Source: Cryptosporangium sp044454545 (lineage in GTDB: Bacteria > Actinomycetota > Actinomycetes > Mycobacteriales > Cryptosporangiaceae). From it: 64,000 nt of DNA. The DNA lies in assembly GCF_044454545.1 (NCBI RefSeq), contig NZ_JBITDV010000006.1, positions 310,001 through 374,000 on the forward strand, given 5' to 3'. The notes beneath the pieces were generated by a model, which saw only the letters and a list, made by a program, of their open reading frames with translations, was not told where the DNA came from and ran no database searches. Each line of letters starts with the position of its first letter. Position 1 is the first letter of the stretch. This document shows positions 31,661-40,218 of the stretch, piece by piece. A program made the translations under genes and the position numbers.

Positions 31661-32757
31661 TGTTCACCTCGGTGGCGGAGGCGTCCGCGGTGCTGCGCGC
31701 ACACGGCGAGGCGGGTACCGCGGTGCGACCGGTGGGCAGCGATTCCCGGGCCGGCTGGGGCGGCGCCGGCGAGGGCACCCCGCTCCACACCACCGGCCTG
31801 AACCGGATCGTCGAGCACAACCCGGGCGACTTCACGGCGGTGCTGGAGGCGGGCGTCCCTCTCGCGGAGGCGCAGAAGCAGTTCGCGTCGGCGGGCCAGT
31901 GGCTGGCGCTCGACCCGGGATCCACCGGAACGATCGGCGGCCTGGTCGCGACCGCGGACTCCGGACCGGCCCGCCACCGCTACGGCGGCGTCCGTGACCT
32001 GGTGATCGGCGTGACGCTGGTGCTCTCCGACGGGACCGTGGCCCGCTCCGGCGGGCGGGTCATCAAGAACGTCGCGGGCTACGACCTCGGCAAGCTGTTC
32101 ACCGGTTCGTACGGCACGCTCGGGCTGATCGCCGAGGTCGCGGTCCGCCTCCATCCGCTGCCGTCCGGCACCGCGACCGCCACGGCCTCGTTCACCGACC
32201 CGTCCGCGCTGGCCGCGGCCGCTGCCGGCCTGTCACGCCGTCCGCTCGAAGCACTTCATCTGGACGCCGCGTGGCGCGCCGGTTCGGGGCGCCTTCTCGT
32301 CCGGTTCGGGGGAGTGACGGCCGACGCGCAGGCGTCCGCCGTGGCGTCGTTGTTGTCGGCGGCGGCGGGCGCCTCGGAGGTGGACGTCGTCACCGACGAC
32401 GAGCCGATCTGGGAGGCCCAGCGGGCCGGCCAGCGGTCGGACGACGGAGTGGTGGCGAAGGTGGCGGGCCGGCCGACGGACCTCGCGCCGATGATCCGGG
32501 CGGCCGAGGACGCGGGTGGTGGGCTGGTGGCGCGAGCCGCACTCGGCCTGGCCTGGATCGCGCTTCCCGTGCCGGACGTGGGGGCTCTGCGGGAAGCGCT
32601 CGCGCCCCGGTCCGTGACCGTGCTGGACGGCGGAGACCGGGTCGCGGATCCGTGGCCGGCGGTCGAGCCGGGCGCGGCCGCGGTGATGCAGCGGGTCAAG
32701 GCGCGGTTCGATCCGGCCCGGATCTTCCGGCCCGGCGCGTTCGTGGGAGGAATCTGA
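31660..32757 (+). CDS. glcE: Glycolate oxidase FAD-binding subunit (GlcE)
   Basis: A 365-residue protein with a shorter PCMH FAD domain: LDPGSTGTIGGLVATADSGPARHRYGG, IKNVAGYDLGKLFTGSYGTLGLIAEVAVRLHPLP. The C-terminus KARFDPARIFRPGAF is shared with GlcE proteins. Part of the membrane-associated GlcDEF complex that passes electrons towards quinone. Translationally coupled on both sides. Confidence 0.88.
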   Translation: MFTSVAEASAVLRAHGEAGTAVRPVGSDSRAGWGGAGEGTPLHTTGLNRIVEHNPGDFTAVLEAGVPLAEAQKQFASAGQWLALDPGSTGTIGGLVATADSGPARHRYGGVRDLVIGVTLVLSDGTVARSGGRVIKNVAGYDLGKLFTGSYGTLGLIAEVAVRLHPLPSGTATATASFTDPSALAAAAAGLSRRPLEALHLDAAWRAGSGRLLVRFGGVTADAQASAVASLLSAAAGASEVDVVTDDEPIWEAQRAGQRSDDGVVAKVAGRPTDLAPMIRAAEDAGGGLVARAALGLAWIALPVPDVGALREALAPRSVTVLDGGDRVADPWPAVEPGAAAVMQRVKARFDPARIFRPGAFVGGI

Positions 32758-34058
32758 TGACGGTGCTGCCCTCGGGGGGAGACCAGCCGGCGCTGCACGG
32801 CGCGTCGAGCGGCTGGGACGAGCACCGTCCGCCCGACCCCGAGCTCATCAAGGACTGCGTCCACTGCGGCTTCTGTCTGACGACCTGCCCGAGCTACTCG
32901 GTCTTCCAGGACGAGGCCGACTCGCCCCGGGGCCGGATCGTGCTCATGCGCGTAGGTCACGAGGATCCCCTCGGACTCGCGATGCAGACGCACTTCGATC
33001 GCTGTCTCGGGTGCATGGCCTGCGTCACCGCCTGCCCCTCGGGGGTGCAGTACGACCGGCTGATCGAGCAGGTCCGGCCGCAGGTGGAGCGCAACGTGCC
33101 GCGCTCGCGCGCCGACCGCCTCTACCGCGGGCTGATCTTCGCGCTGTTCACCCACCCCGGCCGGGTGCGGGCGATGGTGCCGGCGCTGGCGCTGCCGGGC
33201 CGCCTCGGGGCGCGGCTGGCCCGCCTGGTCCCGAAGACGCGCGTCGGCGCGCTGCTGTCGCTGGCGCCGCCGGTGAAGCTCTCCGCCGCCGTCCGGCAGC
33301 TGAACCGCGTGACGCCGCCCGCGCCGGGCGTCGAGCCCCGCGGCCGGATCGCGTTCATGCAGGGCTGCATCCAGCGCGCGCTGTTCGGTGACGTCAACGC
33401 GGCGACCGTGCGGGTCCTGGCCGCCGAGGGCTTCGAGGTGCACGCGCCCCGCACCCCGCGCTGCTGCGGCGCCCTGCAACTGCACGGCGGCGTCGAGGAG
33501 GACGCGCTGGTGCAGGCCAGGAAGACGATCGCGGCCTACGAGGGCTACGACACGATCGCGGTGAACGTCGCCGGCTGTGGTTCGGCGATGAAGGACTACG
33601 GTCACCTGTTCTCCGACGACCCGGCCTGGGCCGCCCGGGCGGCGGCGTTCTCGGCCAAGGTCAAAGACGTCCACGAGGTGCTCGGCGCGATCGAGCCGCA
33701 GGCGAAGCGTCACCCGGTCGAGCTGACGGTGGCCTACCACGACGCCTGCCACCTGGCCCACGCCCAGGGCGTCCGGACCCAGCCCCGCGACCTCCTCCGC
33801 GGCATCCCCGGGCTCACGCTGGTCGAGCCGGCCGAGTGGGAGATCTGCTGCGGGTCGGCCGGCATCTACAACCTGACCCAGCCCGCCGCCGCGGCGGAAC
33901 TCGGCGTGCGCAAGGCGAAGAACCTGGCCGCCACCGGCGCGGAGGCGATCGCCGCCGCCAACCCCGGCTGCGCGCTGCAGATCACCGCGCACCTGGAGAC
34001 GCCGGTGCCGGTCCACCACCCGATGACACTGCTGGACCGATCCCTCCGAGGCCTCTGA
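32757..34058 (+). CDS. glcF: Glycolate oxidase iron-sulfur subunit (GlcF)
   Basis: A 433-residue protein with two N-terminal 4Fe-4S motifs, CVHCGFCLTTCPSY near residue 40 and CLGCMACVTACPSG near 85. Two CCG domains follow: PRCCGALQLHGG with NVAGCGSAMKDYG, and HDACHLAHAQGV with EICCGSAGIYN. It is the electron-transfer subunit of glycolate oxidase. Start ATG overlaps the glcE stop (ATGA). Confidence 0.9.
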   Translation: MTVLPSGGDQPALHGASSGWDEHRPPDPELIKDCVHCGFCLTTCPSYSVFQDEADSPRGRIVLMRVGHEDPLGLAMQTHFDRCLGCMACVTACPSGVQYDRLIEQVRPQVERNVPRSRADRLYRGLIFALFTHPGRVRAMVPALALPGRLGARLARLVPKTRVGALLSLAPPVKLSAAVRQLNRVTPPAPGVEPRGRIAFMQGCIQRALFGDVNAATVRVLAAEGFEVHAPRTPRCCGALQLHGGVEEDALVQARKTIAAYEGYDTIAVNVAGCGSAMKDYGHLFSDDPAWAARAAAFSAKVKDVHEVLGAIEPQAKRHPVELTVAYHDACHLAHAQGVRTQPRDLLRGIPGLTLVEPAEWEICCGSAGIYNLTQPAAAAELGVRKAKNLAATGAEAIAAANPGCALQITAHLETPVPVHHPMTLLDRSLRGL

Positions 34059-34143
34059 GTGCTCTGCCGGGCCCCCAGGGCCCGGTACGGCCCGCCCGGT
34101 TCGGCCTCTGAGGTCGGTGCGGCGCCTGAGTACGGTGCTCGCC

Positions 34144-35322
34144 ATGGACGAAGACCTGCGCGCGTCGGCGATCGACCACATCCGCACCGAGGTCGGCCGG
34201 GGCTCCGGCACGTTCCTCGACGTCGTGGACAGCACGCTCGAGTACCTCGAGGGCGAAGAGGCCGACCCGGACGAGCTGCGGGCGCTGGCCTGGTCGGTCG
34301 CGAGCGACGAGTTCGCGGCCGCGCTCGCCGCGCAGGGCAACTGGCCCGAGCAGACCGACAACGACCGGCTCACCGAGGCGTTCCGCGCGCTCGACGCGGC
34401 CGGCATCGTCGCCAGGCAGGACTTCACCTGCTGCCAGAATTGCGGGTTGTCGGAGATCGGCGGCGAGGTGCCCGACCCGGCCGCCGCCCGCGGGTACGTC
34501 TTCTACCACCGGCAAGACACCGAATCCGCGGTCGCGGGCCACGGCGTCCACCTCGCCTACGGGCTGTTCGAACGTCCGCCGACCGCGGAGATCGGCAACG
34601 AGGTGGCGGCCGCGCTGACCACCGCGGGCCTGGCCGTGGACTGGGACGGCACCACCGCCCGCCGGATCCGCGTCCCGCTCGGCTGGGCCGTGCGCCGGCA
34701 CGGCCCGCGGGCCGCGTTCCCGGTCTCGCCGGAGCCGGCCCCCGACGTCGAGGTGGAGGTCGCCCAGGGCGGCCGGCACTACTCGATCGGGGGCCCGCAC
34801 TCGGCCGAGCTGCTGGCGCGGCTCGAGCTGCCTTGGCTCCCCGAAGGCGTGACGCTCCGGATCCAGCCGCTCGACGGCGACCGGACCCCGGTCCTCGTCC
34901 GCCGGGAGTTCGACCGTCTCCGGGCGGACGACGGGCGGGTCGCGGGACGTTTCGACGGGCTCCGGCTGCTCCGGCGGGAGCCGGTGGCCGAGCCCGCCGA
35001 CGAGCCGGAGCTCCTGGAGATCCGTTACGACGACGGCCGCTACCATCACGACCGCCCGATGACGCCGGCCGAGGCCCTGGACGTGCTGCGCGGCATGCCG
35101 ACGGCAGGCACCTGGTTCTGCGCCAAGGGCCGCAGCGGGGGAATCGTCCAGCTGACCTGGCCCGAGGGCGGGGTCTGGGTCGAGTCGCCGGACGTGGTCA
35201 CGCAGACCACCACGGGTGCGCACGCGACCCCCGCCGACGCCGAGCGGATGCTCACCGTGCTGGCCCGCGAAGACCGGGTGGCCGTCCACGAGCTGCCCGG
35301 CGCGTCCACCGAGAGCTGGTAG
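34144..35322 (+). CDS. DUF6891-type protein
   Basis: A 392-residue soluble protein. The middle part (FTCCQNCGLSEIGGEV, RGYVFYHRQDTESAV, LAYGLFERP...IGNEVAAALTTAGLAVDWDG) matches a domain of unknown function common in actinobacteria, with a Cys-Cys-x-x-Cys motif. The C-terminal part (FCAKGRSGGIVQLTWPEGGVWVE) looks like a separate small domain. No strong RBS; the ATG at 34144 is the best-placed start. It ends immediately before the convergent Lrp gene. Confidence 0.7.
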   Translation: MDEDLRASAIDHIRTEVGRGSGTFLDVVDSTLEYLEGEEADPDELRALAWSVASDEFAAALAAQGNWPEQTDNDRLTEAFRALDAAGIVARQDFTCCQNCGLSEIGGEVPDPAAARGYVFYHRQDTESAVAGHGVHLAYGLFERPPTAEIGNEVAAALTTAGLAVDWDGTTARRIRVPLGWAVRRHGPRAAFPVSPEPAPDVEVEVAQGGRHYSIGGPHSAELLARLELPWLPEGVTLRIQPLDGDRTPVLVRREFDRLRADDGRVAGRFDGLRLLRREPVAEPADEPELLEIRYDDGRYHHDRPMTPAEALDVLRGMPTAGTWFCAKGRSGGIVQLTWPEGGVWVESPDVVTQTTTGAHATPADAERMLTVLAREDRVAVHELPGASTESW

Positions 35323-35772
35323 TCACACCACGTGCGGCGAGCGCACGTGTTCGAAGATCACGCTCGTGTTGACGTCGGCGACCTCGCGGCGTTCGGTCAG
35401 GCGGTCGATGACGAACGCGTAGAGGCCCTCGTTGTCGGGCACCGCGACGTGGACCAGGAAGTCCCACCCGCCCGCGGTCACGAACAGCCCGACGGTCTCC
35501 GGAAGCGCGCTCGCCCATTCCCGGAACGCGGTGATCACCGGCCGCGACGGCGGCCGGATCCGCACCGAGATCAGTGCCTGGATCGGCCGCCCGACGGCGG
35601 CCAGATCGATCTCGGCCCGGTAGCCCGCGATGACGCCCGCCTCGCGCAGCGCCCGCACCCGCAGCAGCGACGTCGACGGCACGACCCCGACCGCGGCGGC
35701 CAGGTCGCGGTTCGTCGCCCGCGCATCGTTTTCCAGTTCCCGCAGAAGAGCACGGTCGATCGCATCAAGCAC
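35323..35772 (-). CDS. Lrp/AsnC family regulator
   Basis: A 149-residue regulator: LDAIDRALLRELENDARATNRDLAAAVGVVPSTSLLRVRALREAGVI is the helix-turn-helix, and the RAM ligand-binding domain follows (ALISVRIRP...GLFVTAGGWDFLVHVAVPD). GTG start at 35772. Divergent from a DUF2000 gene, and the intergenic region carries inverted GTTGCAC/GTGCAAC elements, so it probably controls that gene in response to an amino acid. Confidence 0.88.
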   Translation of the reverse strand: MLDAIDRALLRELENDARATNRDLAAAVGVVPSTSLLRVRALREAGVIAGYRAEIDLAAVGRPIQALISVRIRPPSRPVITAFREWASALPETVGLFVTAGGWDFLVHVAVPDNEGLYAFVIDRLTERREVADVNTSVIFEHVRSPHVV

Positions 35773-35796
35773 TGAGGTTTCCCGCTTTCGTCGAAC

Positions 35797-35809
35797 GAAG
35801 TTGCACTTC
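35797..35809. promoter_or_regulatory. Likely Lrp-binding palindrome
   Basis: GAAGT-TGC-ACTTC between the Lrp and DUF2000 genes. The enclosed GTTGCAC recurs inverted as GTGCAAC at the start codon of the DUF2000 gene (35848-35854), a spacing that suits cooperative Lrp binding. Confidence 0.45.
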
Positions 35810-35847
35810 ACATCCGAACTGCGCAACGGGAGCCTACTGTTCGCGCC

Positions 35848-36306
35848 GTGCAACTTCTCGAAGCGAACGACGAGCGGCTCGCGCTCACCACCCGTCAGCA
35901 GCGCACGAAGTGGGTCGTGGTCGTCGACCGGGACCTGCCGATCGGGCTGATCGCGAACGCGGCCGCGCTGCTCTCCGCGACCGTCGGGCGGCACCTGCCG
36001 GATCTGCTCGGCCCGGCCACCGTCGACGGATCGGGCGCCGAGCACGCGTCGCTGCCGTACGTCGGATGCTCGATCCTGGGCGCGGACGGCGCGGCGGTCC
36101 ACGCGATCCGCACCAAGGCGGCGACGAAGCCGACGCTCCTGGTCGTCGACGTGCCGCGAATCGCGCAGCAGTCGACCTCGTACGTCGAGTACCAGGCCGC
36201 GATGGCGGCCACGCCGCCCGAGGAACTGGCGTACTACGCGGTCGGGCTGGTCGGCCCGAAGAACCAGGTCGACAAGCTCGTGGGCGGTTTGACGCTGCTC
36301 CGCTGA
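35848..36306 (+). CDS. DUF2000 family protein
   Basis: A 152-residue protein: TKWVVVVDRDLPIGLIANAAALLSATVG, YVGCSILGAD and YAVGLVGPKNQVDKLVGGLTLLR fit the DUF2000 family, a pth2-like fold of unknown function that is repeatedly found next to Lrp/AsnC regulators. The start is a GTG at 35848 embedded in a GTGCAAC element that may be part of the operator. Confidence 0.8.
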   Translation: MQLLEANDERLALTTRQQRTKWVVVVDRDLPIGLIANAAALLSATVGRHLPDLLGPATVDGSGAEHASLPYVGCSILGADGAAVHAIRTKAATKPTLLVVDVPRIAQQSTSYVEYQAAMAATPPEELAYYAVGLVGPKNQVDKLVGGLTLLR

Positions 36307-36339
36307 GCAGCGACCTCCGCCCGTGACACCGACCGGCCG

Positions 36340-36972
36340 CTAGCCCGGGGTGAGGGCGACCTTGAGGCCGACGGCGATCAGCGCCGTGCCGGTGACCCGG
36401 TCGATCGCGTGGCGGACGGACGGTCGCCGGAGCCAGCCGCGGACGCCGTGCGCGGCCAGGATCAGCGCGCTGAACCACACCATGCCCTCGGCGTTGTGCA
36501 CCAGTGCCAGCGCGACGCCCATCACCAGGTGCGGGGCGCCCTCGGGCAGGAACTGCGGAATCACGGCCAGGTAGAACGCCCCGACCTTCGGGTTGAGCAG
36601 GTTGGTCAGTACCCCGCGGCGCCAGGCCTGCCACGCGGTGGCGCGCCGGTCGTCGTCCGTTTCCGCCTCGGCGCGGTGTTTCCCGAGCGTCGCCCGGATC
36701 AGTTGGACGCCGAGCCAGAGCAGATACGACGCGCCGGCGACGCGGAGTGCGGTGTACGCGATCGTCGACGCGGTGAGCAGCGCCGACACCCCGACGGCGG
36801 CGGCCACGCCCCAGGCCAGCGCGCCGGTGCCGATCCCGGTCGCGGCGGCGAACGCGGCCCGGCGTCCGCTGACGATCGCGGTACGGAGCACATATGTCGT
36901 ATCCAGCCCCGGCACGATCGTGAGCAGCGCGGCTACCAGCGCGAACGACACCAGGGCGGAAATCACCGACAT
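36340..36972 (-). CDS. LysE/RhtB family exporter
   Basis: A 210-residue membrane protein with six hydrophobic segments and the family signature GLDTTYVLRTAIVSGRRAAFAAATGIGTGAL after the first helix, plus TNLLNPKVGAFYLAVIPQFLP. These proteins export amino acids such as lysine, threonine or homoserine lactone. The ATG at 36972 fits the family length; a start at 37002 is possible. Close to the Lrp regulator, which commonly controls LysE-type exporters. Confidence 0.87.
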   Translation of the reverse strand: MSVISALVSFALVAALLTIVPGLDTTYVLRTAIVSGRRAAFAAATGIGTGALAWGVAAAVGVSALLTASTIAYTALRVAGASYLLWLGVQLIRATLGKHRAEAETDDDRRATAWQAWRRGVLTNLLNPKVGAFYLAVIPQFLPEGAPHLVMGVALALVHNAEGMVWFSALILAAHGVRGWLRRPSVRHAIDRVTGTALIAVGLKVALTPG

Positions 36973-37006
36973 GAGGTCATGATGCCTTGTGACCCCGGTC
37001 ACCCGG

Positions 37007-37034
37007 GCTCACACCCGGGTGGCCGGGTCTCGTC
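37007..37034 (+). promoter_or_regulatory. Possible ECF41-type promoter
   Basis: GCTCACA (37007-37013) and CGTC (37031-37034) with 17 bp between them resemble the reported ECF41 consensus TGTCACA / CGTC. It is placed about 25 bp upstream of the flavoprotein-sigma operon start codon, as expected for autoregulation. Confidence 0.4.
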
Positions 37035-37059
37035 CCCTGCACGACGAGAGGGGAACGCC

Positions 37060-38205
37060 ATGCACGAGATCGTGGTACTCGGAGCGGGCTACGCGGGGCT
37101 GTCGGCGACGATGGGGCTCGCCGGCCGCCTCCGGTCGCGGAGCGACGTCCGGATCACCGTGGTGAACGCCGGTGAGCGGTTCACCGAACGGCTGCGGCTG
37201 CACCAGGTGGCGGCCGGGCAGCAGGTCGCGGACCTGCGGATCCCGGACCTGCTGGCGCCGACCGGCGTGGAGCTGGTGCCGGGGTGGGTCACCGGGCTGG
37301 ACGCGGACGCCTGCGCGGTGCGGATCGACGACGAGCGGGAACTGCCCTACGACACGCTGGTGTACGCGCTGGGTGCGGTGGCCGACACCGGATCCGTGGC
37401 CGGTGCGGCCGAGCACGCGTACGCGGTCGACGACGCGGACCTGTTCGCCCGGCGCCTGGCCGGCGCCCGGTCGGTGGTGGTGTGCGGCGGCGGGCTGACC
37501 GGCGTGGAAGCCGCCGCGGAGATCGCGGAGTCCCACCCGGCGGTCGACGTGACGCTGGTCGGCCGAACCGGGCCGGGGACGAATCTGGGCCCGCGGGCGA
37601 AGGCCCACCTCGACCGTGCGCTGGCCCGGCTGGGCGTGTCGGTCCGGTCCGGCGCGGACGTCACGGCGATCGGGCCCGAGGGCGTGACCGTCGACGGCCA
37701 CGAGCTGATCCGGGCCGACGCGGTGCTCTGGACCAGCGGGGTCCGGGTGTCGCCGTTGGCGGCCGAGGCAGGGCTGGACGTGGACGACCGCGGGCGGATC
37801 GTGACCGACCCGGCGCTGCGGTCGGTCTCGCACCCGCAGGTGTACGCGATCGGCGACGCGGCGGCGATCCGGCAGCCGTACGGGACCGTGCACGGGACCT
37901 GCCAGAGCGGGATGCCGACCGGGGCCTACGCGGCCTGGGCGATCGCGCGGGCGCTCGGCGGCAAGCCGGGAAAGCCGTTCCGGTTCGGCTATCTCCACGT
38001 GCCGATCAGCCTCGGACGCCGGGACGCGGTCGTCCAGTTCACCCACCCGGACGATTCGCCGAAGCGCCTGGCGCTGACCGGGCGGGCAGCGCGCTGGTAC
38101 AAGGAGACGGTGAGCTCCGCGCCGTGGCCGACGTTCGGCCGGACGGTGGCGGCTCCGTCCGTGACGATGCTCGGCTGGCGGCGAGGAGGCCGTTACACGC
38201 GATGA
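37060..38205 (+). CDS. NADH dehydrogenase-like FAD/NAD(P) oxidoreductase
   Basis: A 381-residue two-dinucleotide-binding-domain flavoprotein: IVVLGAGYAGLSATMGLAG binds FAD, SVVVCGGGLTGVEAAAEIAE binds NAD(P)H, and VYAIGDAAAIRQP closes the FAD site. It resembles type II NADH dehydrogenases and AIF-like proteins but has no clear membrane anchor. The stop overlaps the ATG of an ECF41 sigma factor gene, the typical partner arrangement for that sigma group. Confidence 0.85.
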   Translation: MHEIVVLGAGYAGLSATMGLAGRLRSRSDVRITVVNAGERFTERLRLHQVAAGQQVADLRIPDLLAPTGVELVPGWVTGLDADACAVRIDDERELPYDTLVYALGAVADTGSVAGAAEHAYAVDDADLFARRLAGARSVVVCGGGLTGVEAAAEIAESHPAVDVTLVGRTGPGTNLGPRAKAHLDRALARLGVSVRSGADVTAIGPEGVTVDGHELIRADAVLWTSGVRVSPLAAEAGLDVDDRGRIVTDPALRSVSHPQVYAIGDAAAIRQPYGTVHGTCQSGMPTGAYAAWAIARALGGKPGKPFRFGYLHVPISLGRRDAVVQFTHPDDSPKRLALTGRAARWYKETVSSAPWPTFGRTVAAPSVTMLGWRRGGRYTR

Positions 38206-39119
38206 CCTCGACGTCGAGCTTCGGGGAACACCGCGACCTGCTGTTCTCGGTCGCGTACCGGATTCTCGGCAGCGCGGCCGACGCCGAGGACGTGATGCAG
38301 GACGCGTGGCTGAAGTGGTCGGCGGCCGACCGGTCGCTGGTCGCGGATCCGCGCGCCTACCTGGTGCGGATCGTGACGAACACGGCGATGGACCGGCTGC
38401 GGTCGGCCCGGGCCCGGCGGGAGACCTACGTCGGGCCCTGGCTGCCGGAGCCGATCCTGACCGCTTCCCCGGACCCGGCCTCCCTGGATCCGGCCTCCCC
38501 GGATCCGGCCGAGGTCGCGGAGTCGGTTTCGGTGGCGCTGCTGGTCGTGCTGGAGAGCCTGAGCCCGCTGGAGCGGGCCGTGTTCGTGCTGCGGGAGGCG
38601 TTCGGCTTCGACTACGCCGAGATCGCCGACGCGGTGGGGCGCTCGGCCGGGGCGGTACGGCAGGCGGGCGTGCGGGCCCGTGCGCACGTGTCGGATCGGC
38701 GGCCCCGGTTCCCGGCCACCCGGGCGCGGCACCGGGAGGTGACCGAGCGGTTCTTCGCCGCGGCGACCGGCGGCGACCTCAACACGCTGATGGAACTGCT
38801 CGCACCGGACGTGACGCTCTGGACCGACGGCGGTGGCAAGGTCCGGCAGGCGATGCGGCCGGTGGCCGGGGCCGAGCGGGTCGCGGCCTGGTTCGCCGGC
38901 GTGGCCACGCGTCCGTACGAGGGCGTGCACCCGGCCGAGATGGCGGCCGAGGTCGTGGACCTCAACGGCGCACCCGGGGTCGTGTTCCGGGGCGCCGGGC
39001 GGGTGATCGGGACGCTGACGCTGGACCTCGGCGACGACGGCCGGATCGCCGCGATCCACAACGTGGCCAACCCCGACAAACTCGCCGCGGTAGCCACCCG
39101 CGAAGTCCACCCGGTGTGA
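38202..39119 (+). CDS. sigJ: ECF41-type sigma factor (SigJ-like) with SnoaL-like C-terminal domain
   Basis: A 305-residue sigma factor. Region 2 is HRDLLFSVAYRILGSAADAEDVMQDAWLKW, region 4 SPLERAVFVLREAFGFDYAEIADAVGRSAGAVRQ, then an NTF2/SnoaL-like domain (VTERFFAAATGGDLNTLMELLAPDVTLWTDGGGK) that replaces an anti-sigma factor in ECF41. The GGGK and later NPDKLAAV stretches correspond to the conserved regulatory loop and tail of the group. The linker before region 4 has a repeated PDPAS segment. Coupled to the upstream flavoprotein. Confidence 0.9.
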   Translation: MTSTSSFGEHRDLLFSVAYRILGSAADAEDVMQDAWLKWSAADRSLVADPRAYLVRIVTNTAMDRLRSARARRETYVGPWLPEPILTASPDPASLDPASPDPAEVAESVSVALLVVLESLSPLERAVFVLREAFGFDYAEIADAVGRSAGAVRQAGVRARAHVSDRRPRFPATRARHREVTERFFAAATGGDLNTLMELLAPDVTLWTDGGGKVRQAMRPVAGAERVAAWFAGVATRPYEGVHPAEMAAEVVDLNGAPGVVFRGAGRVIGTLTLDLGDDGRIAAIHNVANPDKLAAVATREVHPV

Positions 39120-39195
39120 GGGGTCACAGGGGCCACGGCACACTTCACCGGTCGCGATAGGGTCGGTCGGCAGTGTGAACGGAGGGACGGACGCG

Positions 39196-40218
39196 ATGGT
39201 CAAGCCGGTCGAGCCTCAGCCGGTTCTTACCCCGCTCACCGAGGCGGCGCTGTTTCTCGTGCTGGTGATCCGCGACGGCGGCGAAGACACCGTGCGCGAC
39301 GTGGTGCCCGACATCGCGGGCATCGGACGCTCGGTCGGGTTCCGCTCGCCGGAGGGTGACCTGAAGGTCGTGGCCGGCTTCGGCTCGGACGCCTGGGACC
39401 GGCTGTTCGGCGGTCCCCGCCCGGCCGAGTTGCACCCGTTCGCCGCGCTCGACGGGCCCCGCCACCACGCGCCGTCGACGCCGGGCGACCTGCTGCTGCA
39501 CGTCCGCGCCCGCCGGATGGACCTCTGCTTCGAGTTCGCCACCCAGCTGATGAAGCGGCTGAAGGACGCGGTCGAGGTCGTCGACGAGACCGCGGGCTTC
39601 CGCTACTTCGACCAGCGCGACCTGATGGGCTTCGTCGACGGCACCGAGAACCCGACCGGTGCGGCCGCACTCGACGCGGCGGCGATCGGCGACGAGGATC
39701 CGGACTTCACCGGTGGCAGCTACGTGATCGTGCAGAAGTACCTGCACGATCTCGACTCCTGGAACGCGTTGCCGGTCGAGGCGCAGGAGCACGTGATCGG
39801 CCGGACGAAGCTCGAGGACATCGAGCTCCCGGACGACGTGAAGCCGCCGGACTCGCACGTCGCGCTGAACACGATCGAGGACGAGGACGGCAACGAGCTG
39901 CAGATCGTCCGCGACAACATGCCGTTCGGGTCCATCGCGGCCGGAGATTTCGGCACGTACTTCATCGGCTACTCGAAGACGCCGTCGATCACCGAGCAGA
40001 TGCTCAGGAACATGTTCCTCGGCCGGCCGCCGGGAGTCACCGACCGGATCCTCGAGTTCTCGTCCGCGGTCACCGGCAGCCTGTTTTTCGTCCCCAGCGC
40101 CGACTTCCTGGACGACCCGCCGGGGCCGCCCGCGCCGGGCGCGCCCGTGGAAGCGGAAACCCCCACCGACGACGGATCGCTGCGCATCGGCAGCCTCAAG
40201 AGGAGCACCGCACCGTGA
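39196..40218 (+). CDS. Dye-decolorizing peroxidase, encapsulin cargo
   Basis: A 340-residue heme peroxidase of the DyP family. FVDGTENP carries the catalytic Asp of the GxxDG motif, DSHVALNTIED the proximal heme His, and NMPFGSIAAGDFGTYFIGY the conserved Arg-loop region. The C-terminus DGSLRIGSLKR is the cargo-loading peptide that docks inside encapsulin shells. GGAGGG lies 9 nt before the ATG. The stop overlaps the encapsulin start (GTGA), which gives stoichiometric co-expression. Confidence 0.93.
   Translation: MVKPVEPQPVLTPLTEAALFLVLVIRDGGEDTVRDVVPDIAGIGRSVGFRSPEGDLKVVAGFGSDAWDRLFGGPRPAELHPFAALDGPRHHAPSTPGDLLLHVRARRMDLCFEFATQLMKRLKDAVEVVDETAGFRYFDQRDLMGFVDGTENPTGAAALDAAAIGDEDPDFTGGSYVIVQKYLHDLDSWNALPVEAQEHVIGRTKLEDIELPDDVKPPDSHVALNTIEDEDGNELQIVRDNMPFGSIAAGDFGTYFIGYSKTPSITEQMLRNMFLGRPPGVTDRILEFSSAVTGSLFFVPSADFLDDPPGPPAPGAPVEAETPTDDGSLRIGSLKRSTAP

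Noticed and set aside
38202..39119. SnoaL-like domain of the sigma factor as a separate polyketide cyclase gene
   Set aside because: It is continuous with sigma regions 2 and 4 in one frame, which is the known ECF41 architecture.
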